From positions 42,815,001 through 42,879,000 of the forward strand of contig NC_091262.1 of NCBI RefSeq assembly GCF_042477335.2: a stretch of 64,000 nt of DNA, written 5' to 3'. The number at the start of each line of letters is the position of its first letter. Position 1 is the first letter of the stretch. The stretch is from Ovis canadensis (Eukaryota; Chordata; Mammalia; Artiodactyla; Bovidae). A model generated the notes under the pieces. That model had not been told where the DNA came from. It saw nothing but the letters and a program-made list of their open reading frames with translations, and ran no database searches. Below are positions 1 through 11,558 of the stretch, in pieces. Position numbers and translations under genes: made by a program.

Positions 1-690
1 CCATTGCTCATTGTTGATTGTTTATTCTTTAATTCTTCAAGGTCCTTGTTAAACATTTCTTGTATCTTCTCAATCTGTGCCTCTAGTCCATTTATCTGAG
101 CCTCCATTTTATTTCCAAAATTCTGGATCAAGTCTACTGTCATTCCTCTGAATTCTTTTTCAAGTAGATTGCCTGTTTCCTCTTCGTTTGTTTGGTCTTG
201 TCAGTTTTAACCATGGTCCTTCAACTGCTGTGTGTTTCTTTGTCATTTCATTTTGTTTATTTACTGTGTTTGAGCTCTGTTTTCTGCATGTTGGAATATT
301 GTAGCTCCTCTTAACCATGGAATCTGCCTCCGTGGGTGGGATGGGACCAGTGCCTTGTGAAGTTTTCCTACTTGGGGGGACTTGTGCATGTGTTCTGGTG
401 GGTGGAGCTAGATCTCATCTTTCTGAAGAGCAGTTCCTGGGTCCAGTAGAATGCTTTGGGGTGTCCATGGATTCAGTATGGCTTTGGGCACCCTGTCTGC
501 CAGCATGCAGGATTGTGCTTCTGTTTGGTTGAAGGATAGGTATGGGGTGTTCGGCACTACAGCTTTCTGGCTTTTGGGTGTGGCTTAGTCTTAGTGTTGA
601 GATGGAGGCCTTTGGGAGGGTGCTAACCTATCAATGTTCTATAGGGCCGGGAGTTCTCTAGTGATCCAAAGTCCTGGAGTCATTTAGTTG
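1..690 (-). mobile_element. L1 5'UTR and start of ORF1 (fragment)
   Basis: On the minus strand, about 216 to 1 reads as the beginning of an L1 ORF1 with a Lys/Glu/Gln-rich coiled-coil segment, broken by one frameshift. About 217-690 is the L1 5' UTR. The element runs off the left edge of the window and is interrupted on its right by a BovB 3' end. Recognition is from similarity to ruminant L1 as I know it; the exact subfamily was not determined. Confidence 0.65.
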
Positions 691-692
691 CG

Positions 693-957
693 TTCAGTTC
701 AGTTGCTCAGTCATGTCCAACTTTCCGATTCCACGGACTGTGGTACACCAGGCTTCCCTGTCCATCACCATCTCCCGGAATTTGCTCAAACTCATGTCCA
801 TTGAGTCGGTGATGCCATCCAACCATCTCATCCTCTCTTGTCCCCTTCTCATCCTGCCTTTAATCTTTCCCAGCATCGGGTTCTTTGCCATTGAGTCAGT
901 TCTTCACATCAAGTGGCCAGAGTATTGGAGCTTCAGCTTCAGCATTAGTCCTTCCAG
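693..957 (-). mobile_element. BovB 3' end fragment
   Basis: This is the reverse complement of the BovB terminal region, the same sequence that ends the longer BovB copies in this window. It starts at the short GTTCAGTTCAGTTGCTCAG tail and runs into the C-terminal coding region. It is 5' truncated and has no coding potential. Confidence 0.8.
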
Positions 958-1068
958 TTAGTCATTAGCCATTTCCTTCTCCAGGGGATCTTCTCGACCC
1001 AGGGATTGAACCCAGGTCCCTTTCATTGCAGGCAGATTCTTTACTGTCTAAGCCACCAGGGAAGCCCC
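958..1068 (-). mobile_element. Bov-tA SINE, partial
   Basis: This is the minus-strand tRNA-derived half of a Bov-tA SINE. Read on the minus strand it begins GGGCTTCCCTGGTGGCTTAG and contains the B-box-like GGTTCAATCCC. It abuts the BovB fragment on its left. 1069-1354 holds nothing that I recognise. Confidence 0.8.
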
Positions 1069-1369
1069 TAGCGAATGCCTAGCACTGATTAAATATTCAA
1101 CAAATACACGTTGAAAATGTCTTAAGAGCATGGTCATGAATAGCAGAGGTTGATTATCATGATTATTGTTATTATTTCACAAGTCTTTGCTATCATGAGC
1201 AGGAATGTGTGTGGTAGGATGTGGGAACATGGTACAGTTTCCAACTGTGTGTATTCATCTGAAAGTGTCTAAGGGTGACAGCTGGTTCTCAGTTACCTTC
1301 TAAAGACAGTGACAGGATTTTTCATTGCTTTGTATTCTTTTTTTAAAACCTTCCTTTGGTTTCTCATCT

Positions 1370-1593
1370 TGACTTCCCTGGTGGCTCAGACGGTAAAGGG
1401 TCTTGCTGACAATGCAGGAGACCTGAGTTCGATCCCTGAGTTGGGAAAATACTCTGAAGAAGGAAATGGCAACCCACTCCAGCACTCTTGCCTGGAAAAT
1501 CCCATGGATGGAGGAGCCTGGTAGGCTACAGTCCATGGGGTCGCAAAGAATCGGACACGACTGAGCAACTTCACTTTCACTTTTCACTTTTCA
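1370..1593 (+). mobile_element. Bov-tA SINE with 15-bp target duplication
   Basis: A complete plus-strand Bov-tA: tRNA-derived head (CTTCCCTGGTGGCTCAGACG), Bov-A body and CACTTTTCACTTTT tail. It is flanked by the identical direct repeat TTTGGTTTCTCATCT at 1355-1369 and 1594-1608, a target-site duplication that fixes both ends of the insertion. Confidence 0.92.
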
Positions 1594-1611
1594 TTTGGTT
1601 TCTCATCTACT

Positions 1612-1712
1612 CGTTGTTGCTGTTTAGTGGCTAAGTCCTGTCAGACTCTTTGTGAATCCATGGACTGTGGCCCACCAGGCTCCTCTATCCATGGGATTTC
1701 CCAGGCTAAAAA
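1612..1712 (-). mobile_element. Bov-A-type SINE monomer
   Basis: A diverged minus-strand Bov-A body (GTTGCTGTTTAGTGGCTAAG through CCATGGGATTTCCCAGGC). It is older and more diverged than the neighbouring copies. Confidence 0.7.
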
Positions 1713-1835
1713 AACCAGATTTGGGGGAAGAGGATATGGGCAGAGGCCTCTGAGGACACAGGAACAGAAAAGCCTGATGGGAGGGGCCAAGGGTCAGAAA
1801 GCTTGGGTTTTAGGCAAGGTCTAGGCAGGGCTGGA

Positions 1836-2105
1836 CGGAGAAGGCAATGGCGACCCACTCCAGTACTCTTGCCTGTAAAATCCCATGGATGGAGGGGCCT
1901 GGTGGGCTGCAGTCCATGGGGTCATTAGGAGTCGGACACGACTGAGTGACTTCACTTTAACTTTTCACTTTCATGCACTGGAGAAGGAAATGGCAACCCA
2001 TTCCAGTGTTCTTGCCTGGAGAATCCCAGGGACAGGGGAGCCTGGTGGGCTGCCGTCTATGGGGTCACACAGAGTCTGACACGACTGAAGCGATTTAGCA
2101 GCAAC
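1836..2105 (+). mobile_element. BOV-A2 SINE with 13-bp target duplication
   Basis: Two Bov-A monomers in tandem separated by the CACTTTAACTTTTCACTTTC linker, ending in TTAGCAGCAAC. The identical 13-bp direct repeats AGGCAGGGCTGGA at 1823-1835 and 2106-2118 are the target-site duplication. Confidence 0.92.
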
Positions 2106-2118
2106 AGGCAGGGCTGGA

Positions 2119-2959
2119 ACTGCTGCTCCCAGGCCTGGCCATGGACACTGCCCAGCACCCCTTCTCCCTGCCATCTATATGTCCTGCCCCATGTACTTCA
2201 CATCTCTGGTTTCCAGGGGCTCTGGGGTCTAGCCTGTGATACTTTCTGGGCTCCGGACACAGCTGTTTGCTTGCAGGTGTGTGGTAGCAACTGGAGTGCT
2301 CTTAATGACTCGTTACAACTCTGGAAAGCAGGACAGAGATCTGGCTTCGAGGAGCTGAGGGACCTACATTGGTCCCAGGGGCAGAGGTCAGACCAGAGCT
2401 GTTGAAGAAGGAACCAGAGGAGTTTTTGAAAACCTTATGAAATTGGTTATTAGGAAGCAGTACTGAAAAGCTATAAATGAAAATCTGATAAAGTGTGACA
2501 CAAACATAAGGTGGTGTTCTTACTGGTGTTTTGTAGAAAGATGGATTACATGTGTTCTATAATGAGCACGTTTATCCCAGGACTTTCAGTTTTATTTCTG
2601 CCACAAAGCCTCACAGCTTCATGCAAGGTATTTTCCATATTCAGAAAAATGAGTGGTGACACTGCTGAGAAGGAGGCTTGAATTGGAATGTCCAGCACCA
2701 GGGCACGTGCAGGGTTCGTAATATTGCCCCAAGTGCCTGGAGGCCTGGATCCTGCTGGGGAGTCTGGTTTGAGCCAGAAGAAAGCAGACAGTAGACGTTA
2801 CAGAAGGGCTCAGTGAAGGGCCCCCTCCCTGCCAGGCTATCTCGAACCCACCCCAGTCCAGCAGCAGGACCCAAGCCTTCTTAGGCTCTAGGGATGAGGA
2901 AGCAGCCCCAATCAGGGAGGTGGAGGGGAATAAAGTAGGCACTGACTTTCTTTCCTTCC
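2119..2959. other. No gene recognised
   Basis: Unique-looking sequence. Short open frames exist on both strands, but none shows a family motif, a credible exon or biased codon use. Confidence 0.5.
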
Positions 2960-3600
2960 CTTTAATGTCATGCCTGTGGTATGTTGCAGTATAGTTGATG
3001 TGCAATGCTGTGACTCTTGTCAGCACGCAACTGCCTGATTCAGATATGGTGTATCTATGGTTAATCTGTGTTCTTTCCTGGATTTTTTGCCATAGAAGTT
3101 GAGCTGATTGCTGAGTATTAGGTCCTTGTGGATTGTGCACCTCAGATTCAGTTTTCTGTGTATACAACAAAGGAAGGTAGGAGGTAAGTTCTGTGGATAC
3201 TCTCCTAGAGATAGATTTCTGTGTTTATGTGGAAGGAAGGAAGGAAGGATAATCCTTGTGGTTTATTGACTACAGATACGGAATCCCATGTCTAAGATAG
3301 TTTGGGACCTCTCAGTTCATTCCTTGTTTTTCACTCCCCCCCCCACCCCCCAACCTTTGTTGGGCTTCCAATGTTTCCGTTGTAAATTTGTTACTTTGTA
3401 TGTCAGTTTCTCTTTTGCCTGGAAGGTACATCATATACATACTACTGTTGTCTTCTGCCTGATTGATTTCCCTTTGTGTATGATTCTTCAAAGTCCATCC
3501 CTGTGGTTGCCAGGGGCATAACTTCCTCACTTCAGTGGCATAGTTTTATGGCTGAGCAGTAGTCCATCATATATATGTACATTTTGTTTAAGCTTTAATC
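2960..3600 (-). mobile_element. L1 3' end fragment (old)
   Basis: Minus-strand remnants of an artiodactyl L1 ORF2 end and 3' UTR. Recognisable pieces are the GTATAGTTGATGTGCAATG region near 2990, the TAGGTCCTTGTGG motif near 3120, and TTTTATGGCTGAGCAGTAG near 3545, the reverse complement of the conserved ORF2-end segment. It is strongly diverged and contains a poly-C run near 3337-3352. Confidence 0.6.
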
Positions 3601-3657
3601 TCTCAGTGGAGATTTTGTTGATTGTCTGTCTTGGTTACTGGAGTCGGTACTGCAGTC

Positions 3658-6600
3658 GGAGGGCTCAAACAAAACCTTGTGCACACCGGGACCCAGAGAC
3701 TCCACAGAGACTGAGCCAGACCTGCCTTTGAAGGTTTGAGTGTCTCCTGCAGAGGTACAGGTCAACAGTGGCCTGCAGTGGGGACAAGGGCTCTGGCTGC
3801 AGCAGACCTGGGAGGCATGGCATGTGGCATAAGTCCTCTTGGAGGAGGTTGCCATTAGTGCTTCCATAGAGCTACTGAGAAGACAACCCACAAACTGGAG
3901 ATCAACTATATCAAAGAAGTTCTTGCACTGTTAGAAAAGTTCTAGGACTCACAACAGATTTCCCAACCTGGGGATCTGGTAGAGGGACTGAGAATCCCCA
4001 GAGAATTGGACTTGGAAGCCCAGTGGGATTTGATTACAGGACTTCCACAGGACTGGCAAAACAGACTCGTGTAGGGTACAAACAAAACATTAGGTGCACC
4101 AGGACTCAGGAGAAAGGAGCAAAGGAGCAGTGACCCCACAAGAGACTAAGCCGGAGTTGCCTGAGTGTCCAGAGTCTCTGGCGGAGGGGTGGGTTGACTG
4201 GCTTGCTGCGGGGTCAGGGGCACAGAATACAGCAGTGCTGGCATACATCCTTTTGAAGGAAGTTGCCATTAGTGCCATCACCCCTAGGTAGTTTCCCCTG
4301 ATACCAAACAAAAGGAGGCAACACAACCCCTGTGCATCAACAGAAAATAGATACAAACTTCACTGAGCATGACCTGCCCATCAGAACAAAACCCAGATTC
4401 CCTCACAGCTGGTCCCTCCCATCAGGAAACTTCCACAAGCCTCGTATCTTTATCCATCAAGGGCAGACAGAATGAAAACCACAATCACAGAAAACTAACC
4501 AGTTGATCACATAGATCATAGCCTTGTCTAACTCAATGCAGCTATGAGCCATGCTGTGTAGGGCCACCCAAGACGGACGGGTCACAGCAGAGAGTTCTGA
4601 CAAAATGTGGTCCACTGGAGAAGGGGATGGCAAACCACCTCAGTATTCTTGCATTGAGAACCCTATGAACAAGCAAAAAGTTATGACACTGAAAGATGAA
4701 CTCCCCAGGTCAGTAGGTGCCCAATATGCAACTGGAGAAGAGTGGAGAAATAATTCCAGAAAGAATGAAGAGGCGGAGCCAAAGCAAAAACAACTCAGTT
4801 GTGTATGTGACTGGTGATGGAGGTAAAGTCCAATGCTGTAAAGAACAGTGTTGCATAAGAACCTGGAATGTTAGGTCCATGAGTCAGGGTAAACTGGATG
4901 TGGTCAAACAGGAGATGGCAAGAGTGAACGTCAACATTTTAGGAATCGGTGAACTAAAATGGACCGGAATGGGCAAATTTAATTCATATGACCATTATAT
5001 CTACTACTGTGGGCAAGAATCCCTTAGAAGAAATGGAGTAGCCCTCACAGTGAACAAAAGAGTCTGAAATATAGTACTTGGGTGTGCTCTCAAAAATGAC
5101 AGAATGATCCCTGTTTGGTTCCAAAGCAAACCATTCAATATCACAGTAATCCAAGTCTATGCCCCAACTGCTAATGCTGAAGAAGCTGAAGTTGAACAGT
5201 TCTGTGATGACCTATAAGACCTTCTAGAACTAACACCAATAAAAGATGTCCTTTTCACTATAGGGGACTGGAATGCAAAAGTAGGAAGTCAGGAGATATC
5301 TGGAATGTTTGGCCTTGGAGTACAAAATGAAGCAGGGAAAAGGCTAACAGAGTTTAGCCAAGAGAATGCACTGGTCATAGCAAACACCCTCTTCCAACAA
5401 CACAAGAGATGACTCTACACACTGCACATGGACATCAGCAGATGGTCGATACTGAAATCAGATTGATTATATTATTTGCATTTGAGAAGGTCTATTACAG
5501 TCAGCAAAAACAAGACCAGGAGCTGCTCAGATCATGAACTGCTTATTGCCAGATTCAGACTTAAATTGAAGAAAGTAGGGAAAACCACTAAACCATTCAA
5601 GTGTGACCTAAATAAAATCCCTTAGGATTATACAGTGGAAGTGGCAAATAGATTCAGCGGATTAGATCTGAGTGAGTGAAGAACTATGGATAGAGGTTTG
5701 TGACTTGTGTAGGAGGCAGTGATCAAGACCATCCCCAAGAAAAAGAAATGCTTGTCTGAGGAGACCTTACAAATAACTGAGAAAAGAAGAGAAGCAAAAG
5801 ACAATGGAGAAAAGGAAAGATATACCGATTTTAATGCAGAGTCCCAAAGAATAGCAAGGGGAGTTGAGAAAGCCTTCCTAAGTGATCAATGCAAAGAAAT
5901 AGAGGAAATCAATAGAATGGGAGAGACTAGAGAGCTCTTCAAGAAAATTAGAGATACCAGGGGAACATTTCATGCAAAGATGGGCACAATAAAGGACAGA
6001 AATGGTATGGACCTAACAGAAGCAGAAGATATTAAGAAGAGGTGATAAGAATACACAGAAGAACTATACAAAAATGATCTCAATGACCCAGATAATCACA
6101 ATGGTGTGAACACTCACCTAGAGCCAGACATCCTGAAGTGCAAAGTCAAGTATGCCTTAGGAAGCATCACTAAGAACAAAGCTAGTGGAAGTGATGGAAT
6201 TCCAGCTGAGCTATTTCAAGTTCTAAAAGATGATGCTGTGAAAGTGCTGCACTCAATATGCCAGCAAATTTGGAAAACTCAGCAGTGGCCACAGGACTGG
6301 AAAAGGTCAATTTTCATTCTAATCCCAAAGAAAGGCAATGCCAAAGAATGCTCAAACTACCGCACAATTGCCCTCATCTTACACACTAGCAAAGTAATGC
6401 TCAAAATTCTCCAAGCCAGGCTTCAACAGTACGTGAGCTGAGAACTTCCAGATGTTGAAGCTGGATTTAGAAAAGGCAGAGGAGCAGGAGATCAGATTGT
6501 CAACATCTGTTGGATCATAGAAAAAGCAAGAGAGTTCCAAAAAACATCTATTTCTGCTTTATTGACTATGCCAAAGCCTTTGGCTGTGTGGATCATGACA

Positions 6601-8481
6601 AACTGTGGAAAATTCATCAAGAGATGGGAATACCAGGCCGCCTTACCTGCCTCCTGAGAAATCTGTATGCAGGTCAAGAAGCAATAGTTAGAACCAGACA
6701 TAGACAATGGACTGGTCTATGTCTGGTTCCAAATTGGGAAAGGACTGGGTCAAGGCTGTGATTGTCACTCTGTTTATTTAAGATATATGCAGAGTATATC
6801 ATGCAAAATCCTGGGCTGGAAGAAGCACAAGCTGGAATCAAGATTGCAGGAATAAATATCAATAACCTCAAATATGCAGATGACACTATCCTTAAGGAAG
6901 AAAGTAGAGAGGAACTAAAGAGTCTCTTGATGAAGGAAAGAGGAGAGTGAAAAAGCAGGCTTAAAACTCAACATTAAAAAAACTAAGATCATGGCATCCC
7001 ATCAGTTTAGTTCAGTTGCTCAGTCGTGTCCAGCTCTTTGCAACCCCATGGACTGCAGCACACCAGGCCTCCCTGTCCATCACCAACTCCCGGAGTTTAC
7101 TCAAACTCATGTCCATTGAGTCGGTGATGCCATCCAACCATCTCACCCTCTGTTGACCCCTTCTCCTCCTGCCTTCAATCTTTCCCAGTATCAGGGTCTT
7201 TTCAGATGAGTCAGGTAGCCAAAGTATTGGAGTTTCAGCTTCAGTCCTTCCAATGAATATTCAGGACTGATTTCCTTTAGGATGGACTGATTGGATCTCC
7301 TTGCAGTCCAAGGGACTCTCAATCGTCTTCTCCAACACCACAGTTCAAAAGCATCAATTCTTCCGTGCTCAGCTTTCTTTATAGTCCTGCTGCAGGGTTG
7401 AGGGCACTGAGACCTTTTGAAGGAGGTCGCCATTATCTTCATTACCTCAGTCTGGCCTCAGGTCAGATAACAGGGAGGGAACACAGCCTCGCCTTTCAAC
7501 AGAAAATTGGATTAAAGATTTACTTGAGTATGGCCCAGTTTCCCCCTCAGTCAGTCTATCCCATCAGGAAGCTTCTATAAGCCTCTTATCCTTCTCCATC
7601 AGAAGGCAGAGAGACTGAAAACCACAATCACAGAAAACTAACCAATCTAATCACATGTACCACAGCCTTGTCTTAACTCAGTGAGACTATGAGCCATGCC
7701 ATGTAGGGCCACCCAACATGGACAGGTCATGGTGGAGAGTTCTGAAAAAATGTGGTCCAGTGGAGAAGGGAATGGCAAAGCATTTCATTATTCTTGCCTT
7801 GAGAACCCCATGAACAGTATGAAAAGGCATCCCATCACTTCACAGCAAATAGATGGGGAAACAATGGAAACAGTGAGAGACTTTATTTTCTTAGGTCCAA
7901 AATCACTCCAGATGGTGACTGCAGTCATGAAATTAAAAACACTTGCTCCTTGGAAGAAAAGCTACAACAAACCTAGACACCATGTTAAAAAGCAGAGACA
8001 TTATTTTGCCAACAAAGATCCATATAGTCAAAACTATGGTTTTTCTAGTAGTCATGTATGGATGGGAGAGTTGGACCATAAAGAAATCTGAGTCCCAAAG
8101 GCTTGATGCTTTTGAACTACAGTGGTGGAGAAGACTCTTGAGAGTCTTTTGGACTACAAGGAGATCAAACCAGTCAATCCTAAAGGAGACCAGTCCTCAA
8201 TATTCATTGGAAGGACTGATGCTGAAGCTCCAATGCTTTGGCCAACTGATGCGAAGAACTGACTCATTAGAAAAGGCCCTGATGCTGGGAAAGATTGAAA
8301 GCAGGAGGAGAAGGGAACAACAGGGGATGAGATGGTAGGATGGCATCACCAACTCAATGGACACGAGTCTGAGCAAGCTCTGGGAATTGGTGATGGACAG
8401 GGAAGCCTGGTGTGCTGTAATCCATGGGGTCGCAAAGAGTCGGATACGACTGAATGACTTACCTGAACTGAACTGAACTGA
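3658..8481 (+). mobile_element. BovB LINE copy 1, near full length, disrupted
   Basis: A BovB (RTE clade) retrotransposon: GC-richer 5' UTR (3658-4700), an APE-type endonuclease and reverse transcriptase polyprotein relic, and the GAACTGAACTGAACTG tail at 8465-8485. Endonuclease segments are at 4717-5067, with the DWNAKVGSQE motif near 5270 and a CSDHEL motif near 5535. RT segments include NKASGSDGIPAELF near 6175, a FIDYAKAFGCVDH motif A near 6560 and KYADDT near 6870. Many stops and frameshifts make it non-functional. It is split by a nested insertion at 7005-7825. A 9-bp direct repeat ACTGCAGTC at 3649-3657 and 8482-8490 may be its target duplication. Within the 5' UTR, a unit of about 414 bp starting near 3660 is repeated from about 4074. 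Confidence 0.9.
7005..7825 (-). mobile_element. Nested BovB insertion with inverted 5' part
   Basis: Inserted into BovB copy 1. The left part (7005-~7387) is a BovB 3' end in minus orientation; the right part (~7388-7825) is BovB 5' UTR in plus orientation, so the two halves point away from each other and about 2 kb of the element is missing between them. The insertion is bounded by the identical 12-bp repeats GGCATCCCATCA at 6993-7004 and 7826-7837. The host BovB reading resumes at 7838 (CTTCACAGCAAATAGATGGG). This is the pattern expected from a twin-primed, inverted LINE integration. Confidence 0.8.
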
Positions 8482-8490
8482 ACTGCAGTC

Positions 8491-9510
8491 TTGGTCAGGG
8501 TGCAGGTTCCTTTTGATCTGTGGTTTTCTTAGGAGATAGGCCCAGGTGTGGAAATTCCAAATCCTAGGATTAGCCCCTCCTGAGAGTTTGTTTCAGGGTT
8601 TGAGAGAATGTCCGTTGTACTGACTTGCCAATTTTTTCCTCCATGGACAGCGTAGGGGATTCTTTTTTCCTCTAAATTCTCACCTGTGTGTATTCTTTGT
8701 AGAATTGTCAGGATGAACATTGTGACTGATGGATTTGATTTCCCGTTGTCGTTCTGTTCGGCATTTCTGCAGCAATTAGAGATGCTAAGCATCTTGTGGT
8801 GGTTTGGGTTTGGTTTTTCCTTAAGGGGTGTGAGGTAAATTGACCAGTGCAATTGGCTTCCGAAAAGTTGGTTGTGTTTGGAATTTATTTCTGCAATACC
8901 AGCCCCAGAGCATTTCCTGAGGGCAGCTGTCATTCACATAACCCCAGGTTTTGTGAGTTTGAGTTGCCAGTGAGGGTCCATGGTCAAGTTGTAGTTAAAG
9001 GAAATGTCCACAAGGCAGCAGCACTTTTTCATGCATACCTCTGAATCGGGGGCAATCAGAATCTATGGCAAATCAGGCTTCCTGGGGTGTTAATTGGAGT
9101 GGAATGTGCCTGAGCAAACACTGAAGGTCTTGGATTGGTCAGCAGGAAAACAGTAGGACTCTATATCACCAAAACTACCATGGAATAGAAAAACCTTTTG
9201 AAAGAAAAACCTCTATTCATGTTTGAAATCCACAGGCATATCAGAATTATCTTGGAATTTTTTGAAAAATACATATGCCCAGGTTTTTCTCTTTTTGGCC
9301 AGAGATCCTGATAGGTTCCTGCTGAGCAGAAATGTTTTAAAACAGCTGAACTCTATGATGACCTTTTACTTATACCTGTTGTTTCAGTTTTTCTATTTCA
9401 TGTTCAGAGCCCCCATGTCAGTTAGTTTATGTTCTCCACTTTCTACATCTCTCCTTTCCTCTGGATGTTCTTTCTTGGCCCTCATCATGTGCAGTAGAGA
9501 AGCTTCTCTA
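8491..9510. other. No gene recognised
   Basis: Unique-looking sequence downstream of the BovB tail. No domain, splice-consistent exon or known repeat is recognised. Confidence 0.5.
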
Positions 9511-9556
9511 TGCATATATGTATGTATGTATGTATGTGTGTGTGTGTGTGTGTGTA
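9511..9556. repeat. Compound microsatellite (ATGT)n(GT)n
   Basis: Consecutive TATG units pass into an uninterrupted run of about ten GT dinucleotides ending at 9556. A second, short AT/GT run lies at about 9925-9950. Confidence 0.92.
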
Positions 9557-9744
9557 TTCTACATATTCTGTATAATTCTACATATATATATGTAGAATGT
9601 ATAAATTTTAGAAAACTTATGAATCTTTGCCCTACTAAAATTTTTTTGATGTTTGATTCCACTTGTTTGACTTAGTAGGAACAGAATGCTACATTTCTTT
9701 TTTTTAAATCTTTTTTTTATTTTTTATTTTTTTACATTTCTAAT

Positions 9745-9925
9745 TTAAAAAAAAATAGGCAGCAAGCAACAAAAGTCTACTGTATATCACAGGGAACTAT
9801 AGTCAATATATTATAATAACCTCTACTGGAAATTAATTTCAAAAATAATTTGTGTGCATACATACACCTGAGTCCAGTTGCTGTGCACATGAAATATTAT
9901 GTCAACTATGCTTCTATCAAACGTG
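9745..9925 (+). mobile_element. L1 3' UTR fragment
   Basis: Plus-strand old L1 tail. It contains TCTACTGTATATCACAGGGA near 9776 and a diverged AACTATGCTTCTATCAAA segment near 9904, both typical of the artiodactyl L1 3' UTR. Confidence 0.65.
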
Positions 9926-10072
9926 TGTATATATATGTGTGTGTGTATTTAATTTAAGAAAAGACACCTAAGGGCTTCTTTCTCACTACTTTGTTCCCCC
10001 TAAAGCATCACATACACAGCCCTCACTGGACTAATTACTACCGGGCTACAGCACCCTGCTGAGGGTGCTTGG

Positions 10073-10380
10073 ATGGAAATAGGACAAGGAGTTCATCCAG
10101 GCTGTGTATCGTCACTTTGTTTATTTAACTTACATGCACAGTATATCATGAGAAATGCTGGCCTGGAAGATGCACAAGCTGGAATCAAGATTGCTGGGAG
10201 AAATATCAATAACCTCAGATATGCAGATGACACCACCCTTATGGCAGAAAGTGAAGAAGAACTAAAGAGCCTCTTGATGAAAGTGGGAGAGAGTGAAAAA
10301 GCTGGTTTAAAGCTCAACATTCAGAAAATGAAGATCATGGCATCCGGTCCCATCACTTCATGGCAAATAGATGGGGAAAC
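10073..10380 (+). mobile_element. BovB copy 2, left part (split by ERV)
   Basis: BovB RT-domain fragment including the YADD catalytic motif near 10220. It stops at GATGGGGAAAC (10380), exactly where the provirus LTR begins, and resumes at 20267. The open frame at 10073-10396 is part of this relic. Confidence 0.88.
10375..10380. repeat. 6-bp target duplication of the class II provirus (left)
   Basis: GGAAAC here and again at 20267-20272 directly flank the outer ends of the two LTRs. Six base pairs is the usual target duplication of betaretrovirus-like elements. Confidence 0.85.
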
Positions 10381-11017
10381 TCTTGGGGTGCTTTAATGGA
10401 CTGGGACCTGGCGATCTGGAGGCGACGATAAGAAAGTGAAAGAAAGAGGCTGATACTCCCTGGTTTATGCAGAAAACCAATAAAGTCCTTGACACAGGAC
10501 TTGGGTTTCTCACGAAGGCACCAGGCGCCCTCTTGAGGCGGGGTGAAGGCACAGGGTGCCTTCTCGAGAGAGTCTTAGAAGCCTGAGCAGAAGAGTGAGC
10601 AAGACAGGTCTCTGCGCTCCAAGGAATCAGCCGGAGAGAGAGAAAGAAAGAAAAAAAGACACGGGGACCCAAGCTCTGATGGAGCAAACGTGCTATAATG
10701 ATTTTTCTGTGAGTGTATATAGGCTGTAGTACAAGATGTTTCTTTCGTCAATGATCAGAAAACTAAACGTACAGTAACTGTTACCAAGGGAACAAGGGAT
10801 GATGATGGTCACAAGGTCAGGAGACAATCCATATCTCAAGAAAGGTGGTCGAGACTAAACAATTTTGTCGTAAAGAGAATGTTTACTAAAGGAGATTCAA
10901 GCCTGTCTCACACCATGATCCCAGTTCCTGGGAGCAGCATGCTGTTCCGCTTAAAAAGAAACAAAGGACTTGTGAGAAGCAGCATGTAGGAATCCTCCTG
11001 TTAAACATTCCCTGACA
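10381..11017 (-). repeat. 3' LTR of class II provirus
   Basis: 637 bp, homologous to 19614-20266. Its proviral-end TG is mutated (plus strand begins TCTTGGGG versus TGTTGGGG in the partner). On the minus strand it holds a TATATACAC TATA-like element near 10715-10725. The partner LTR has an ATTAAA signal where this copy reads ATTATA. Confidence 0.9.
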
Positions 11018-11033
11018 ATTCCCCCTTATTTAT
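11018..11033 (-). promoter_or_regulatory. Polypurine tract of class II provirus
   Basis: On the minus strand AAATAAGGGGGAAT lies directly against the 3' LTR, the position and composition expected of the plus-strand primer of reverse transcription. Confidence 0.8.
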
Positions 11034-11080
11034 TTATAATATTTGTAAAAAGAGTTCTGACTATTAGAGTTTGTTTAGTT

Positions 11081-11558
11081 TCAACAATCTTTGCATGAAG
11101 GCAACGTTAGATGACAAATAATAATAATAATTATCAAGACAATCATTAAAATTATAGTTCTAGACCCGATGTTGTGAGTAATGCTTTGAAACCATCCGCG
11201 TGGGTCTAGCCTAGATAATTGATTAGCTAGTTGTTCAGCTAAAGTTTTCAAATTAGTGGAAGAGGGCAGATTATTAGAAAAAGTTTCAAATATTTCTATT
11301 TGTAATAATTGTACATTCAGAGAGACATTATCATGTATGTTTTGTAAATGAAATTTGATTTGTTCCCAGTTGTAGGCATTATTGAAATGAACAGGAGTAA
11401 CACAAAACTGAGTAGAATTCCAATCACATTGTAACATTACCTGTTTTTGTACATCTGTTAATTGATCTCCAACCCATTTAATGGCTGTTTTTAGTTCCTG
11501 TATTTCCTCTTGAATATCCTCATCTATCTGAGATTGAGTGGGTATTGTCACCATTTGT
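11081..11558 (-). pseudogene. env: env, transmembrane subunit remnant
   Basis: A minus-strand open stretch ending at a stop at 11081-11083. It encodes the C-terminal half of a betaretroviral TM subunit: a coiled-coil heptad region, a Cys-containing loop, and near the end a strongly hydrophobic Ile/Leu-rich membrane span followed by a short CKDC tail. The frame stays open into the neighbouring solo LTR (to 11677), so the first 40 or so residues of the apparent open frame are LTR sequence, not env. The upstream part of env is cut off by the LTR insertion at 11559. It is a relic. Confidence 0.85.

Noticed and set aside
9500..9675. Open frames across the GT microsatellite
   Set aside because: The translation is simple repeat (CVCVCV or THTHTH) with no gene context.
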